Positions 32,666 through 33,162 of a stretch of DNA of 33,162 bases are shown here, in pieces. The notes below the pieces were generated by a model. It saw only the letters and a program-made list of their open reading frames with translations. It had not been told where the DNA came from and did no database searches. The stretch's first letter is position 1. Each line of letters opens with the position of its first letter. Origin of the DNA: JBBQER01 sp038320885 (GTDB lineage: Bacteria > Actinomycetota > Acidimicrobiia > IMCC26256 > PALSA-610); NCBI GenBank assembly GCA_038320885.1, contig JBBQER010000040.1:1-33162 (forward strand), given 5' to 3'. A program made the translations under genes and the position numbers.

Positions 32666-33162
32666 GCCCCTCTTTGGCGGTCGTGAAGATCGGCAGCTCT
32701 TCGATCACCCGCCCGTCCGGAGAGCTCGACGACGCCGCGCTCGTGAAGCTCGCCGCCGATCTCGCTCGCGCCCGCGGCGACGGACATCGCGTCGTGCTCG
32801 TGATGTCGGGCGCGATCGCGGCGGGCATGCCGGCCCTCGGGCTCACAAGCCGTCCGCGTGACATCGGAACGCTCCAGGCGATCGCCGCGGTCGGCCAGCC
32901 CCGCCTGCTCGAACGCATGAACGCGCTTCTCGGCGCGCACGACGTCGTCGTGGGTCAAGTCCTCCTCACGCCCTACGACTTCGTGCATCGTTCGCAGTAT
33001 CTGCACGCGCGCGAGACGTTGCAGCACCTCCTCGACCTGCGCGTGCTCCCGATCGTCAACGAGAACGACACGGTGGCCGACGACGAGATCCGCTACGGCG
33101 ACAACGACCGGCTCGCCGCCCTCGTCTCGCACCTGCTCAAAGCCGACGTCTTGCTGATGCTC
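32662..33162 (+). CDS. proB: glutamate 5-kinase (N-terminal part, cut by window edge)
   Basis: The first 167 codons of an amino-acid-kinase-family enzyme; the 3' end lies outside the window. The phosphate-binding start AVVKIGSSSIT (about 5-15) is present, as is the substrate loop VLVMSGAIAAGMPALGL. The glutamate/product-binding region QVLLTPYDFVHRSQYLHARETLQHLLDLRVLPIVNENDTVADDEIRYGDNDRLAALVSHLLKAD is strongly typical of ProB. It phosphorylates glutamate in the first step of proline synthesis. The GTG overlaps the obgE stop by 4 bp. The obgE-proB order is common in bacteria. Whether a PUA domain follows cannot be seen. Confidence 0.93.

Overview
The window is a high-G+C chromosomal segment with housekeeping gene content and no phage, insertion sequence, CRISPR array, tRNA or rRNA that I can see. 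Gene content, strong G/C third-position use, GTG starts, a near-perfect DtxR/IdeR iron box, an RNA-polymerase-type HelD, a type-2-like ValS and the 42-residue GYWLVA-DGG-FSFGDA repeats of a secreted CAP protein all point to an actinobacterium. A member of the Acidimicrobiia is most likely; that assignment is inference from memory of gene families, not a database result.

Layout: (1) 1-3137: the tail of tatA, then an OYE/2,4-dienoyl-CoA-reductase-like flavoenzyme converging on a SDR dehydrogenase. (2) 3260-6614: tig-clpP-clpX, a folding/proteolysis block with translational overlap. (3) 6663-8688, minus strand: a secreted CAP-domain protein with N-terminal repeats followed by a permease-less ABC ATPase. 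(4) 8855-13289: valS, folC and ndk. (5) 13403-19997: the elongasome set mreB-mreC-mreD-(His/Cys-rich lipoprotein)-mrdA-rodA. (6) 20160-25057: an uncharacterised radical SAM protein, its linked DUF2344 partner and RNase E/G. (7) 25073-26305: small genes for a cyclic-nucleotide-binding protein, a GNAT and a ParB-like protein. (8) 26422-26999: rplU-rpmA. (9) 27015-31360: helD, an HhH-GPD glycosylase-like gene, an iron-box-controlled but frameshifted membrane methyltransferase carrying a 9-bp (Val-Ala-Leu) microsatellite, and a lipoprotein. (10) 31418-33162: obgE and the 5' part of proB.

The genes form coherent modules. Trigger factor hands nascent chains on, and ClpXP degrades failures. MreBCD, PBP2 and RodA build the lateral wall. 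RNase E/G, L21, L27 and Obg belong to RNA processing and ribosome assembly, and the radical SAM pair probably works in that context. Two themes cut across the window. Many starts lie 6-9 nt behind a TANNNT-like -10 element with no Shine-Dalgarno, which predicts leaderless mRNAs. Several 3' ends carry GC hairpins without a T-tract, two of which contain or overlap the stop codons of both convergent genes.

The points most worth a second look are the iron box plus frameshifted methyltransferase with its in-frame microsatellite, the metal-ligand-rich lipoprotein inside the mre operon, the radical SAM/DUF2344/RNase E module, and a palindromic GC element that seems to have become the C-terminal tail of the radical SAM protein.
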